Source of the DNA: Oscillospiraceae bacterium
GTDB lineage: Bacteria; Bacillota; Clostridia; Oscillospirales; Oscillospiraceae
DNA length: 64,000 nt
Assembly: GCA_910575815.1 (NCBI GenBank)
Contig: CAJTFN010000008.1
Location: 159,365 to 223,364, forward strand
Direction of reading: 5' to 3'
Under the pieces are notes generated by a model. The model saw only the letters and a list, made by a program, of their open reading frames with translations. It made no database searches and had not been told where the DNA came from. Position 1 is the stretch's first letter; each line of letters opens with the position of its first letter. Shown here one piece after another: positions 1-8,324 of this stretch. Made by a program: the position numbers and the translations under genes.

Positions 1-795
1 CTGCCCACCTTCAACGTGTTTCGCATGTCCCTTTTCGAGCGGGGGGCCTATTCCCCCACGGAGACCTTCGTCGGCATGGCCAACTTCCAGGCGCTGATGA
101 AAGACGTGAAGTTCATCACCGCCATGCAGAACACCATTTTGCTGATCGTCACCGTCACAATCATTACCTTTTTCTTCGCCATCGTCTTCGCGGCGATTCT
201 GACCCGGGAGAAAATCCGGGGACAGAACTTCTTCCGGATTATCTTCTACATTCCGAATATTCTCTCTGTGGTGGTCATCGCCGGCATCTTCTCCGCCATC
301 TACAAGCCGGAGAACGGCATGCTCAACAGCATCCTCTCCTTCTTCAAGGGAGAAACGGTCATGGTTCTCTGGAAGGACCAGCCCATGGTCATCGTCAGCG
401 TCATCATCGCCATGGTCTGGCAGGCCATCGGCTATTACATGGTGATGTACATGGCTTCCATGTCCGCCGTGCCCGAGAGTCTCTATGAGAGCGCTGGGCT
501 GGACGGCGCGGGACGGCTGACCCAGTTCTTCCAGCTGACCCTGCCCCTGATCTGGACGAATATTCGCACCACACTGACCTTCTTCATCATCTCCACCATC
601 AACATGGCCTTCCTCTTCGTGAAAGCCATGGTGGCCAAGGGTATGGCCGACGTGGGCCTGAGCTTCATGTACGCCCAGAAGGACGCGGGACTCTATGGGT
701 ACTCCATGGCGGCGGGCGTGGTGATCTTCCTGTTCTCCTTCCTGCTGTCCGCCCTGGTGAACTGGGTGACGAAGCGGGAAGTCTTAGAGATGTAA
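1..795 (+). CDS. Sugar ABC transporter permease, MalF/UgpA type (5' partial)
   Basis: Inner-membrane permease of a carbohydrate ABC importer. The frame is open to base 1 and the first in-window ATG (16) falls inside the typical N-terminal region (FRMSLFERG), so the true start is upstream. Several hydrophobic segments are visible, with the EAA-loop signature ESAGLDGAGRLTQFFQLTLP near the C-terminus that contacts the ATPase. The partner permease follows 13 bp downstream and a GH112 phosphorylase after that, so the likely cargo is a galactosyl disaccharide such as lacto-N-biose or galacto-N-biose (inference). The binding protein presumably lies upstream, outside the window. Confidence 0.93.
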   Translation: MPTFNVFRMSLFERGAYSPTETFVGMANFQALMKDVKFITAMQNTILLIVTVTIITFFFAIVFAAILTREKIRGQNFFRIIFYIPNILSVVVIAGIFSAIYKPENGMLNSILSFFKGETVMVLWKDQPMVIVSVIIAMVWQAIGYYMVMYMASMSAVPESLYESAGLDGAGRLTQFFQLTLPLIWTNIRTTLTFFIISTINMAFLFVKAMVAKGMADVGLSFMYAQKDAGLYGYSMAAGVVIFLFSFLLSALVNWVTKREVLEM

Positions 796-808
796 AGGGG
801 GCGAGGAT

Positions 809-1699
809 ATGACAAACGAAAAGAAAGGTATGTCCGGCGAGACGCTGTACAAGATTTTCATCTATGTGGTCCTGATTACCCTGGCGGTGGTGATCATCGT
901 CCCGGTGGCCTGGGTCTTCCTGGCCTCCATCAAGCAGAACAGCGAGTTTTACGGAAACCCCTGGGCGCTCCCCGCCGGGTTCTATTGGCAGAACTTCGTG
1001 GACGCCTGGAACTCGGCCAGCATGGGAAGCTATATGCTGAACTCGGTCCTGGTGACGGCCCTGTCTCTGGCGCTGCTGCTGGTGATCGCCCTGCCCGCGG
1101 CCTACTGCCTGGCCCGGTTCCACTTCCGCGGCGGCCGTTTTTTGAACACCTGCTTTATGGCCGGGCTGTTTATCAACGTGAACTACATCGTGGTGCCAAT
1201 TTTCCTGATGCTCCGGGACGGGGACGCGTGGCTGAAAAACCTTTTGGGAAGCGGGTTTTTGCTGAATAATCTGGTGGTGCTGGCGGTGGTGTATGCCTCC
1301 ACGGCTCTGCCCTTCACCATTTACCTGCTCTCCGGCTACTTCGCCACCCTTCCCCACGACTTTGAGGAGGCTGCCTACATTGACGGTGCGGGCTATGGAC
1401 AGGCCATGATCCGGATCATTTTCCCCATGGCCCAGCCCTCCATCATCACGATCATTCTCTTTAACTTCCTCTCCTTCTGGAACGAGTACATCATCTCCAT
1501 GACGTTGATGAGCAGCGCTACCGGGCAGAAGACCCTGCCGGTGGGCCTTTTGAATCTGATGCAGGCCCAGCAGTCCTCCGCCCAATACGGTATTTTGTAC
1601 GCCGGATTGGTGCTGGTGATGCTGCCCACGCTGATTCTCTACATGTGCGTACAGAAGAAGCTGACCCAAGGCATGACCGTAGGCGGCCTGAAAGGATGA
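809..1699 (+). CDS. Sugar ABC transporter permease, MalG/UgpE type
   Basis: Second permease of the same carbohydrate importer, 296 residues, the usual length for MalG-like proteins. About six membrane segments are visible, starting near residue 18 (FIYVVLITLAVVIIVPVAW). The EAA motif reads EEAAYIDGAGYGQAMIRIIF, with the conserved glycine. The start is an ATG preceded by a GGGGGCGAGGA ribosome site. It is co-directional with the permease before it (13 bp gap) and the phosphorylase after it. No ATPase gene is present here, as is common for systems that share an MsmK-type ATPase encoded elsewhere. Confidence 0.95.
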   Translation: MTNEKKGMSGETLYKIFIYVVLITLAVVIIVPVAWVFLASIKQNSEFYGNPWALPAGFYWQNFVDAWNSASMGSYMLNSVLVTALSLALLLVIALPAAYCLARFHFRGGRFLNTCFMAGLFINVNYIVVPIFLMLRDGDAWLKNLLGSGFLLNNLVVLAVVYASTALPFTIYLLSGYFATLPHDFEEAAYIDGAGYGQAMIRIIFPMAQPSIITIILFNFLSFWNEYIISMTLMSSATGQKTLPVGLLNLMQAQQSSAQYGILYAGLVLVMLPTLILYMCVQKKLTQGMTVGGLKG

Positions 1700-1811
1700 T
1701 CTGCTTTTCTGGAAAGGAACGCAGGCGGGCGAACCCGCCGCGGGGACCGGGTATGGCTTGGACCGGAGCGGCGGCGCCATCGTGGCATGGTTTTATGAGA
1801 GAGGATTTATT

Positions 1812-2018
1812 ATGAAATTTTGGAAAGAGCATATGGGCCTTCGGGCGCTGTTAATCGGGGGATTCTTCTTCGCGGGGCTGGCCTTGGTGATTTACGGCTG
1901 GACCCTGACCGGGAAGATGTCCGGCCTGGGACTGATGGTTCTGGGCGTGGTGTTCCTGCTGACGGCGCTGATGGTCTACAACAAGCCCTTTGAGGGCAAC
2001 AAGGGACCTGGACTTTGA
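1812..2018 (+). CDS. Small two-helix membrane protein, function unknown
   Basis: A 68-residue protein with two hydrophobic segments (about residues 9-30 and 36-56), basic at the N-terminus (MKFWKEHMG). An upstream in-frame codon would give 86 residues, but the ATG at 1812 follows GAGAGAGGATT at good spacing. Its stop codon overlaps the leader of the phosphorylase gene, which suggests one operon. I do not recognise the family; it may be an accessory to the transporter. Confidence that it is a gene is fair, function unknown. Confidence 0.6.
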   Translation: MKFWKEHMGLRALLIGGFFFAGLALVIYGWTLTGKMSGLGLMVLGVVFLLTALMVYNKPFEGNKGPGL

Positions 2019-2029
2019 GGGAGAAACGT

Positions 2030-4198
2030 ATGAGCGATTTGCATAACAAAGGCCGGGTGACCATTCCCACCGACGTGGATGTGGTCCCCGAGACCCTGGC
2101 CCTGCTGGAGCGCTGGGGGGCCGACGCTATCCGGGACTGCGACGGCACGGATTACCCGGAGGAATTGAAGTCCGCTGACGCCAAGGTGTACGCCACCTAT
2201 TACACCACCCGGAAGGACAACGCCTGGGCCAAGGCCAACCCCGACGAGGTTCAGCAGTGCTATATTATGACCGCCTTCCACACAGCGGCGGGGGGGGCGC
2301 TGTCCATTCCGCTTTTGAAGGGAATCTCCGGCGAGCTGATGAAGGTCAATGACCGGGACGACGTGAAGCGCTGGTGGGAGGTCATGGACCGTACCACGGG
2401 AGAACCTCTGGGCCCGAAAGCCTGGGACTATGACGCCGGGTGCGGTGCGGTGGTGATCCCCCGGCCGGAGGCGTTCCACGATTATACCGTCAGCTTTCTG
2501 GCCTATCTGATTTGGGACCCGGTCCACATGTACAACGCCGTCACCAACGACTGGCGGGACTTTGAGCACCAGATCACCTTCGATGTCCGCCAGCCCAAGA
2601 CCCGGAAGTTCACCATGGAGCGGCTGCGGCGGTTCATTCAGGAGCACCCTTATGTAGACGTGATTCGCTACACCACCTTCTTCCATCAGTTCACCCTGGT
2701 GTTCGATGAGCTGAAACGGGAGAAGTACGTGGATTGGTACGGCTATTCCGCCTCGGTGTCGCCCTATATTCTGGAGCGCTTCGAACGGGAGGTGGGGTAT
2801 CGGTTCCGCCCTGAGTTCATCATCGACCAGGGGTATTACAACAACCAGTATCGAGTGCCCTCCAAGGAGTTCCAGGACTTCTGCGCCTTCCAGCGCCGGG
2901 AGGTAGCCGCTTTGGCGAAGGAAATGGTGGACCTTACCCACGAGCTGGGCAAGGAGGCCATGATGTTCCTGGGGGACCACTGGATTGGCACGGAGCCCTA
3001 TTTGGAGGAGTTCAAGTCCATCGGACTGGACGCCGTAGTGGGCAGCGTGGGCAACGGGTCCACCCTCCGACTCATTTCCGACATCCCCGGGGTGACGTAC
3101 ACCGAGGGACGTTTCCTGCCCTATTTCTTCCCGGATACCTTCCACGAGGGGGGAGATCCGGTGAAGGAGGCCCGGGAGAACTGGGTCACCGCCCGGCGGG
3201 CCATTCTGCGCAAGCCCATTGACCGGATCGGCTACGGCGGGTATTTGAAGCTGGCTTGTGAATTCCCGGAGTTCATCGACTACGTGGAATCCGTCTGCAA
3301 CGAGTTCCGGGAGCTATACCGGCACATCAACGGGGCCAAGCCCTACTGCGCCAAGACGGTGGCCGTGCTGAACGCCTGGGGCCGGTCCCGGTCCTGGGGC
3401 TGCCACATGGTCCATCACGCCCTGTATCAAAAGCAGAATTACTCCTACGCCGGAGTCATCGAGGCCCTGTCCGGCGCGCCCTTTGGCGTGCGTTTCCTGA
3501 GCTTTGACGAGCTGCGGGAGGCCCCCAAGTCCCTGGAGGGGGTGGATGTTCTTCTGAACATCGGCGACGGGGACACCGCCCACACCGGCGGTTTCCTCTG
3601 GGAGGACCCGGCGATCTCCTCCGCGGTGAAGCGCTTTGTCTGGAACGGCGGCGGATTCATCGGCGTGGGAGAGCCCAGCGGCCACCAGTATCAGGGGCGC
3701 TACCTCCAGCTGGCGTCCATTCTGGGCGTGGAGAAGGAGACGGGCTTCACCCTGGGGTACGACAAGTACAACTGGGAGGAGCACCGGTCCCACTTCATTC
3801 TGGCGGACTGCGCCGGGGATGTGGACTTCGGCGAGGCCAAAGGAGGCGTCTACGCCCTAGAGGGCGCGGAGGTTCTGGTTCAGCGGGACCGGGAGGTCCA
3901 GCTGGCGGTGAACGCCTTTGGCTCCGGGCGGGGAGTGTATATCTCCGGACTGCCCTACTCCTTTGAAAACAGCCGCCTTCTCCACCGGGCCATCCTCTGG
4001 GCGGCTCATGGCGAAAAATGCCTTGACCAATGGTTTGCCTCCAATTATAATGTAGAGGTACACGCCTATCTGGAGAGCGGGCGCTTCTGCGTGGTGAACA
4101 ACACCTACGTTCCTCAGAGCACCACCGTGTGGCGGGGAGACGGGTCCAGCTTCCAGCTGGATTTGAATGCCAACGAGATTCGGTGGTATTCTATATAG
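2030..4198 (+). CDS. GH112 beta-galactoside phosphorylase (galacto-N-biose/lacto-N-biose or Gal-Rha phosphorylase)
   Basis: Cytoplasmic glycoside phosphorylase that splits a beta-galactosyl disaccharide with phosphate to alpha-galactose 1-phosphate plus the second sugar (known GH112 substrates: Gal-beta-1,3-GlcNAc/GalNAc, Gal-beta-1,4-rhamnose). The 722 residues match the family length. Hallmarks are the N-terminal GRVTIPTDVDVVPETL, the CDGTDYPEE motif and a GDHWIGTEPY segment that resembles the region of the family acid/base Asp. A TTG 15 bases upstream is also in frame, but the ATG at 2030 follows GAGGGAG at 6-7 bases. It follows two sugar permeases, which fits host-glycan (mucin or milk oligosaccharide) use. 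The exact acceptor cannot be told from sequence. Confidence 0.9.
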   Translation: MSDLHNKGRVTIPTDVDVVPETLALLERWGADAIRDCDGTDYPEELKSADAKVYATYYTTRKDNAWAKANPDEVQQCYIMTAFHTAAGGALSIPLLKGISGELMKVNDRDDVKRWWEVMDRTTGEPLGPKAWDYDAGCGAVVIPRPEAFHDYTVSFLAYLIWDPVHMYNAVTNDWRDFEHQITFDVRQPKTRKFTMERLRRFIQEHPYVDVIRYTTFFHQFTLVFDELKREKYVDWYGYSASVSPYILERFEREVGYRFRPEFIIDQGYYNNQYRVPSKEFQDFCAFQRREVAALAKEMVDLTHELGKEAMMFLGDHWIGTEPYLEEFKSIGLDAVVGSVGNGSTLRLISDIPGVTYTEGRFLPYFFPDTFHEGGDPVKEARENWVTARRAILRKPIDRIGYGGYLKLACEFPEFIDYVESVCNEFRELYRHINGAKPYCAKTVAVLNAWGRSRSWGCHMVHHALYQKQNYSYAGVIEALSGAPFGVRFLSFDELREAPKSLEGVDVLLNIGDGDTAHTGGFLWEDPAISSAVKRFVWNGGGFIGVGEPSGHQYQGRYLQLASILGVEKETGFTLGYDKYNWEEHRSHFILADCAGDVDFGEAKGGVYALEGAEVLVQRDREVQLAVNAFGSGRGVYISGLPYSFENSRLLHRAILWAAHGEKCLDQWFASNYNVEVHAYLESGRFCVVNNTYVPQSTTVWRGDGSSFQLDLNANEIRWYSI

Positions 4199-4217
4199 GC
4201 GGAAGATACGTTATTCT

Positions 4218-4247
4218 GTCCGGCGCTTCCTGTTCGGAGCGCCGGAC
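4218..4247 (+). other. Intercistronic hairpin between phosphorylase and pepD
   Basis: A 10-bp stem (GTCCGGCGCT ... AGCGCCGGAC) with a 10-base loop sits in the 68-base gap, followed by CATTTT and the pepD ribosome site AAGGAGG. It may be a weak terminator or an mRNA-processing/stability hairpin. The U-run is poor, so partial readthrough into pepD is plausible. Confidence 0.5.
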
Positions 4248-4266
4248 CATTTTAAGGAGGTAACCC

Positions 4267-5715
4267 ATGGGCGTTTTATCGGGTCTGGAGCCGAAAGAGG
4301 TATTTGCGTATTTTGAAAAACTTTGCGCCGTGCCCCACGGCAGCGGGAACACGAAGCAGATCAGCGACCTTTGCGCGGGCTTGGCCAGGGAACTGGGCCT
4401 GCCCTACCGCCAGGACGAGCACAACAATCTGGTCATCTGGAAGAAGGGCAGCCCCGGCTATGAGGACGCGCCGGCCATCATTTTGCAGGGCCATCTGGAC
4501 ATGGTCTGCGCCAAAACCGGGGACTGCGCCAAGGACATGGCCCGGGAGGGCCTGGATTTGGCCACCGACGGAGAATGGGTCCGGGCGGAGAAGACCTCGC
4601 TGGGCGGGGACAACTGCATCGCCGTGGCCATGATCTTGGCGATTCTGGCGGACGAAGACTGCCCCCATCCCCCGCTGGAGGCGGTGTTCACCTCTGACGA
4701 GGAAATCGGCCTGGTAGGGGCCTTTGCCATGGATTGTTCCGATTTGAAGGGCCGCCAGCTCCTAAACCTGGACTCGGAGGAGGAGGGCGTGTTTACCGTC
4801 TCTTGCTCCGGCGGCGTGCGGCTGGAGTGCGCGGTTCCCGTTCTTCGGGTCCCGGCGGAAGAGGGAGCAGGGTACGCCGTCACGGTCTCCGGCCTGAAAG
4901 GCGGCCACTCCGGTGTGGACATCGACAAGGGCCGGGCCTCCGCCAACCAGCTGCTGGTCCGGGTGTTCTATGCCGCCCTGGAGGAGATCGAGGGCCTGCG
5001 GGTATCGGATCTCCGGGGCGGACGGTTTGAAAACGTGATTTGCCCCCAGAGCCAGGGGGTTGTAATCATCCCGGCGGACCGGAAGACGGACTTCGAGGCG
5101 TTGATTCGGAAACTGGACGGGGATCTGAAAGTGGAGTACGCGGGCTGTGATGAGGGGGTGACCCTGACCTACGCTCCGGCGGAGGTTCCGGCGGCTTTGA
5201 GCCGGGAGGACAGCCGCCGTCTGCTCCGGACCCTGGTGGCCCTGCCGCAGGGCGTGCAGGCCATGAGCATGGATTTCCCAGGCCTGGTGCAGACCTCTTT
5301 GAACCTGGGCTCCATGGGCCTGGAGGAGGACGGGTTCCGCGCCGTCATCTCCATTCGCTCCTGTGTGGCGTCCCAGGTGAATATGCTCCGCCAGCGGGTG
5401 GGGGCCATTCTGGAGAGCGGTGGCGGCACGGTGGTGCCCCGGAATCCTTACCCCGGCTGGCAGTACCAGCGGGAGTCTGCCATGCGGGATCGCCTGCTGG
5501 CGGCCCACCGGGACCTCAGCGGCCAGGAGGGCTGTCTGAAAGCCACCCACGGCGGGCTGGAGTGTGGCATTTTCATCGAAAAACTCCCCGGTCTGGACGC
5601 CGTCTCCCTGGGACCGGAGCTCCGGGACGTCCATTCTCCGCGGGAGCGGCTGAGCGCCGCCTCTACCCAGAGAGTGTACCGGCTGGTGCGGGAGTTCCTG
5701 CGCCGGAGCCGCTGA
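4267..5715 (+). CDS. pepD: Aminoacyl-histidine dipeptidase (beta-Ala-His/Xaa-His dipeptidase), M20 family
   Basis: Cytosolic dizinc dipeptidase, 482 residues, close to the E. coli PepD length of 485. Metal and catalytic residues are visible: H76 and D78 in GHLDMV, bridging D115 in LGGDN, general base/ligand E145-E146 in SDEEIG, and a late His in the C-terminal RDVHSPRE segment. The insertion (lid) domain lies roughly between residues 190 and 380 (GGHSGVDIDKGRASANQLL is present). The start follows TTTTAAGGAGGTAACCC. It may be co-transcribed with the phosphorylase through the hairpin at 4218. Confidence 0.94.
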   Translation: MGVLSGLEPKEVFAYFEKLCAVPHGSGNTKQISDLCAGLARELGLPYRQDEHNNLVIWKKGSPGYEDAPAIILQGHLDMVCAKTGDCAKDMAREGLDLATDGEWVRAEKTSLGGDNCIAVAMILAILADEDCPHPPLEAVFTSDEEIGLVGAFAMDCSDLKGRQLLNLDSEEEGVFTVSCSGGVRLECAVPVLRVPAEEGAGYAVTVSGLKGGHSGVDIDKGRASANQLLVRVFYAALEEIEGLRVSDLRGGRFENVICPQSQGVVIIPADRKTDFEALIRKLDGDLKVEYAGCDEGVTLTYAPAEVPAALSREDSRRLLRTLVALPQGVQAMSMDFPGLVQTSLNLGSMGLEEDGFRAVISIRSCVASQVNMLRQRVGAILESGGGTVVPRNPYPGWQYQRESAMRDRLLAAHRDLSGQEGCLKATHGGLECGIFIEKLPGLDAVSLGPELRDVHSPRERLSAASTQRVYRLVREFLRRSR

Positions 5716-5732
5716 GACCGGGGAAAGAGGCA

Positions 5733-6428
5733 GTGGAGAGGCGCTGTTTGCCGCTGGATTTGTGCGTCCCCTGCGCCGGAGGAACGCAGCATCTGTACCC
5801 GGCGGTGCTGTTTGGGGAGCAAGAGCTTGTGCTGGTGGACTGCGGCTATCCCGGCGGTCTGCCGCTTCTGGAGGAGGCGCTGGAGGCCCGGAATCTCCGG
5901 ATGGAGGAGGTCACCACCTTGGTCCTGACCCATCAGGACGACGACCACATCGGAGGAGCGGCGGAACTGAAGGCGAAATATCCCCGCGTTCAGGTGCTGG
6001 CGTCCCTGGTGGAAGCGCCCTATCTCTCAGGGGAGCGGAAGAATCTCCGCCTCCGGCAGGCGGAGGACCTTCAGAAGTGCCTGCCGGAGGGCCAGAAGGA
6101 GTTTGGCCGGCAGTTCTGCCGGCGGCTCCGGATGGTAAAGCCGGTTTTCCCGGATGGGCTGCTCTGTCCCGGAGAGACCTTCGACTGGGGCGGCGGCTGC
6201 GAGATCCTCAGCACGCCGGGACATACGCCGGGGCATATTTCCATCCGGGCTCTGGACAACACGTTCATGATTACCGGAGACGCGGCGGTGGTGGAGAACG
6301 GCGAACTGGCTCTCGCGAATCCCGGCTTTTGCCTGGACCTTGCGGAGGCGGAGCGGTCTTTGGAGCACTTGAAGAAGTATCACTGCGGCCGGTATATTTG
6401 TTACCACGGCGGTACGCTGTGTCTCTGA
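5733..6428 (+). CDS. Metallo-beta-lactamase-fold hydrolase
   Basis: MBL-fold hydrolase of about 230 residues, 17 bases after pepD. The metal motif is THQDDDHIGG, in which Asp takes the place of the second His of the common HxHxDH; a GHTPGHIS motif supplies the third-site His, and a GDAAV segment the bridging Asp. There is no ATG: GTG at 5733 is used here, but TTG at 5748 has a better spaced GGAGAGG, so the first five residues are uncertain. Substrate is unknown; related small MBL proteins act on thioesters or lactones. A strong terminator follows at 6483. Confidence 0.85.
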   Translation: MERRCLPLDLCVPCAGGTQHLYPAVLFGEQELVLVDCGYPGGLPLLEEALEARNLRMEEVTTLVLTHQDDDHIGGAAELKAKYPRVQVLASLVEAPYLSGERKNLRLRQAEDLQKCLPEGQKEFGRQFCRRLRMVKPVFPDGLLCPGETFDWGGGCEILSTPGHTPGHISIRALDNTFMITGDAAVVENGELALANPGFCLDLAEAERSLEHLKKYHCGRYICYHGGTLCL

Positions 6429-6482
6429 AAGCGGGTTTTGACTTAAAAATACAGGACCCGGAACGGGGACCCTTGGAGGAGA

Positions 6483-6507
6483 GGCGGACCGAGAGGTCCG
6501 CCTTTTC
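6483..6507 (+). terminator. Rho-independent terminator after the MBL gene
   Basis: An 8-bp GC-rich perfect stem (GGCGGACC / GGTCCGCC) with a GAGA tetraloop is followed at once by TTTTCT. It lies 55 bases after the MBL stop and closes the operon that begins upstream of the window. Confidence 0.85.
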
Positions 6508-6711
6508 TCACGCTGTTTTCGAAGGGGATGGGCAACGCTTGGAGTCTCCATGTATCTTCCCAACGTCCCAGACTGGCGTTCCGCCGCGGGAAAAGACCCT
6601 GGTAGACCGGCCCGCGTTTCCGCGAGTACGGACGGAGGGAGACGAAAGCTCGCTCCCCCAGGAGGTTTGCCACACAAAACGCGGCGGGACCTTTCTCTTC
6701 GAATCGGAGAC
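6508..6711. other. Gene-free stretch between MBL terminator and divIVA-like promoter
   Basis: About 200 bases without a supportable gene. Frames crossing it on either strand have no ribosome site and are composed of shadow-like sequence. It contains the segment GTCCCAGACTGGCG, which resembles a stretch at about 57404-57415 read on the other strand (GTCCCAGACGGGCG). No other structure is evident. Confidence 0.4.
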
Positions 6712-6740
6712 TTGTAAAACGCGTCGGTCTGTGATAAAAT
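6712..6740 (+). promoter_or_regulatory. Sigma-A-type promoter of the DivIVA-like gene
   Basis: TTGTAA (6712) and TAAAAT (6735) are separated by 17 bases, and the start codon is 34 bases further on. No operator-like repeat is seen around it. Confidence 0.7.
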
Positions 6741-6773
6741 TAAAAAGAATCTATAAGAGAAAGCGGTGGCCGT

Positions 6774-7565
6774 ATGGAAAATTACTCCTTTAAAACCGTG
6801 GCCTTCGGCGGCTTTGACAAGCAGGATGTGGTGCGGTATCTGGAACAGGCCGCGGAGAAGAACGCCGCCCTCCAGCGGGCCCATGAGGAGGAGAGCGAGA
6901 AGCTCCGGGGCGAGCTGGAGGAGCTGCGGGAGCAGGTGGAACAGCTTCAAAACCAGATTGGCAAGCTGAATGTCCAACGGGATTGGCTCCAGAACCAGCT
7001 GGAGACGGAAACCACCGCCCGGGAGGGCCTGGAGTCCCTCCGGTCTTTGGAACAGGACGTGGCCCGCCTGACCGCCGAGGCCAACGCCCTGCGGCCCGAC
7101 GCGGAGGCCTACGCCCGCTTCCGGGAGCGGTTGGGGGCCATTGAGTGCGAGGCCCGGAACCGGGCCGACGATTTGGAGGAGGCGGCCGCCGGGCAGACCC
7201 GCCGGACGGCGGAGGCTTTTCAGAGGGAATATCAGAACCTGATGGACCTCTTCCGGTCTGCCGCCGGTCACGTGACCCAGGAGCTGCAAGGGATCCAGGA
7301 TGCCCTGGCTCAGCTGCCCCAGAGCATGGAGCCCACAGAGACTGGGCTGAATACCCTGATTTCCAAGCTGCAAAAGGGCACGGAGCTCCAGGCGGCTTGC
7401 CAGGCGGAGCCCTGTGGAGAGGCTGAGCCGGAGGAGGCGGAGCCGTGCCGGGAGGAACTGCATCAGGAGGAGGCGGCGCCGGAGGAGAAGACGCCCGAGG
7501 AGCCCGACGTTCTTCCGGAGGAGGGCGAGGCGGCCCCCGCCGCGGAAACCCCGTCCTTTTTTTGA
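6774..7565 (+). CDS. DivIVA-domain cell-division/polarity protein
   Basis: A 263-residue protein whose N-terminus (YSFKTVAFGGFDKQDVVRYL) matches the short DivIVA motif seen in clostridial DivIVA/GpsB-like proteins. Residues about 20-170 are strongly heptad-like (EELREQVEQLQNQIGKL) and predict a long coiled coil. The last 60 residues form an acidic, Pro/Ala/Glu-rich tail ending in SFF. Such proteins sit at the septum or poles and recruit division or wall enzymes. It is transcribed alone from the promoter at 6712. The low-complexity tail is unusual; specific partners cannot be inferred. Confidence 0.82.
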   Translation: MENYSFKTVAFGGFDKQDVVRYLEQAAEKNAALQRAHEEESEKLRGELEELREQVEQLQNQIGKLNVQRDWLQNQLETETTAREGLESLRSLEQDVARLTAEANALRPDAEAYARFRERLGAIECEARNRADDLEEAAAGQTRRTAEAFQREYQNLMDLFRSAAGHVTQELQGIQDALAQLPQSMEPTETGLNTLISKLQKGTELQAACQAEPCGEAEPEEAEPCREELHQEEAAPEEKTPEEPDVLPEEGEAAPAAETPSFF

Positions 7566-7648
7566 GCCCCGCCGGAAGTCCGGCCGGTCCCCGGAACGAG
7601 GCGGATGGGCTCGACAGGCGAAGCGGTTTGCCGGGGATCTGCTGTCGG

Positions 7649-7698
7649 ATTTCCGCCGAATCTATGGCCGCGCCGATGAAAAACGCGCCGGCGGAAAT
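7649..7698. other. Long-range 10-bp inverted repeat in a 234-base gap
   Basis: ATTTCCGCCG at 7649 pairs perfectly with CGGCGGAAAT at 7689. The 30-base loop contains further complementary GC blocks. No U-run follows, so it is not a classical terminator. Nothing else recognisable lies in 7566-7765. Confidence 0.4.
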
Positions 7699-7765
7699 GG
7701 GTTCAAGGGTCCGGAAGGGAAACGAGAATGAAAATCCGCCGGAGGGGCAAGCTACTCCAGAAGAT

Positions 7766-7779
7766 TTGACCTTGGTCAA
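7766..7779. promoter_or_regulatory. Short palindrome upstream of the HMA-like gene, possible operator
   Basis: TTGACC-TT-GGTCAA is a perfect 6+6 palindrome only 5-10 bases before the AAGGAG ribosome site of the next gene. Its placement suggests an operator or a small mRNA hairpin; no -10 element is clear downstream. Confidence 0.4.
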
Positions 7780-7799
7780 AGAAAAAGGAGTGGTTTCCC

Positions 7800-8018
7800 A
7801 TGGCCCATTTGAGCACCTATTTTTCCCTGGAGAACGCCGCCGGCAAGCACGACGAAAAGCTGCTGAAGCAGGGGTTGGACACCCTGCCCGGCATCACCTC
7901 TGTTAGCCTCAGCGACCGGGGCTGCATCGCGGTGGACTACGACTCCACCGGCGTCCGGCAGGAGCAGATCCGGCAGAAGGTCCAGGAGCTGGGCTACCAG
8001 CTGCGCTGCGAGGACTGA
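7800..8018 (+). CDS. Small HMA-like (ferredoxin-fold) protein without CxxC
   Basis: A 72-residue protein preceded by AAAAAGGAG at good spacing. The pattern (an initial strand, helix with KLLKQGLDTLPGITSVSL, a second strand, VRQEQIRQKVQELGYQL) is that of a heavy-metal-associated beta-alpha-beta-beta-alpha-beta domain such as CopZ, but the metal-binding MxCxxC is absent; the N-terminus reads AHLSTYFSLENAAGKHD instead. It therefore may bind something other than Cu(I), or act as a protein-interaction module. No neighbouring metal ATPase is present. Confidence 0.7.
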   Translation: MAHLSTYFSLENAAGKHDEKLLKQGLDTLPGITSVSLSDRGCIAVDYDSTGVRQEQIRQKVQELGYQLRCED

Positions 8019-8033
8019 GGACGGCAAAAATCC

Positions 8034-8062
8034 TTGACACGCCGGACAAAGCTTGCTAATAT
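8034..8062 (+). promoter_or_regulatory. Strong promoter of the Cys T-box operon
   Basis: A perfect -35 TTGACA (8034) and a -10 TAATAT (8057) are separated by 17 bases. Transcription should start near 8069 and run into the T-box leader. Confidence 0.88.
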
Positions 8063-8068
8063 ACTGAG

Positions 8069-8296
8069 AGAGTCAAGTGAATACCGCGATGATCGGGAAG
8101 AGTAACAGAGAACTCCAACGGACAGAGAGGGCGCGTCACCGGCTGTAAGCGCGCCTGCGGCGGGAGCTGTGAAGTGCGCCTGGGAGCGGGAGGGCAAATC
8201 CCTCCGTCCGGCCCGCGTCAAGGGCCTCTTGAGTGATAAAAGAGAGTGGAACCGCGATTCGTCGCCTCTCGTACTTCGGTGCGGGAGGCGTTTTCT
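8069..8296 (+). promoter_or_regulatory. T-box leader, cysteine-specific, with terminator
   Basis: A tRNA-sensing transcription attenuator. The 14-base T-box AGAGTGGAACCGCG is at 8243-8256; its UGGA can pair with the UCCA end of tRNA-Cys, whose discriminator base is U. Stem I runs from about 8085 and holds AAGAGTAA and, on its 3' side, GTGAAGTGC, giving a UGC (Cys) specifier at 8175-8177. The competing terminator is the stem CGCCTCTCGTAC / GTGCGGGAGGCG at 8263-8290 followed by TTTTCTT. Uncharged tRNA-Cys should favour the antiterminator and turn on cysE-VOC-cysS. Exact 5' end is inferred from the promoter. Confidence 0.9.
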
Positions 8297-8324
8297 TGTC
8301 TTCGTACCGGCAAGGAGTGAACCG

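Noticed and set aside
6027..7463. 478-codon minus-strand open frame opposite the MBL and DivIVA-like genes
   Set aside because: Covers two oppositely oriented genes and their terminator/promoter; Leu-rich shadow of the coiled coil.
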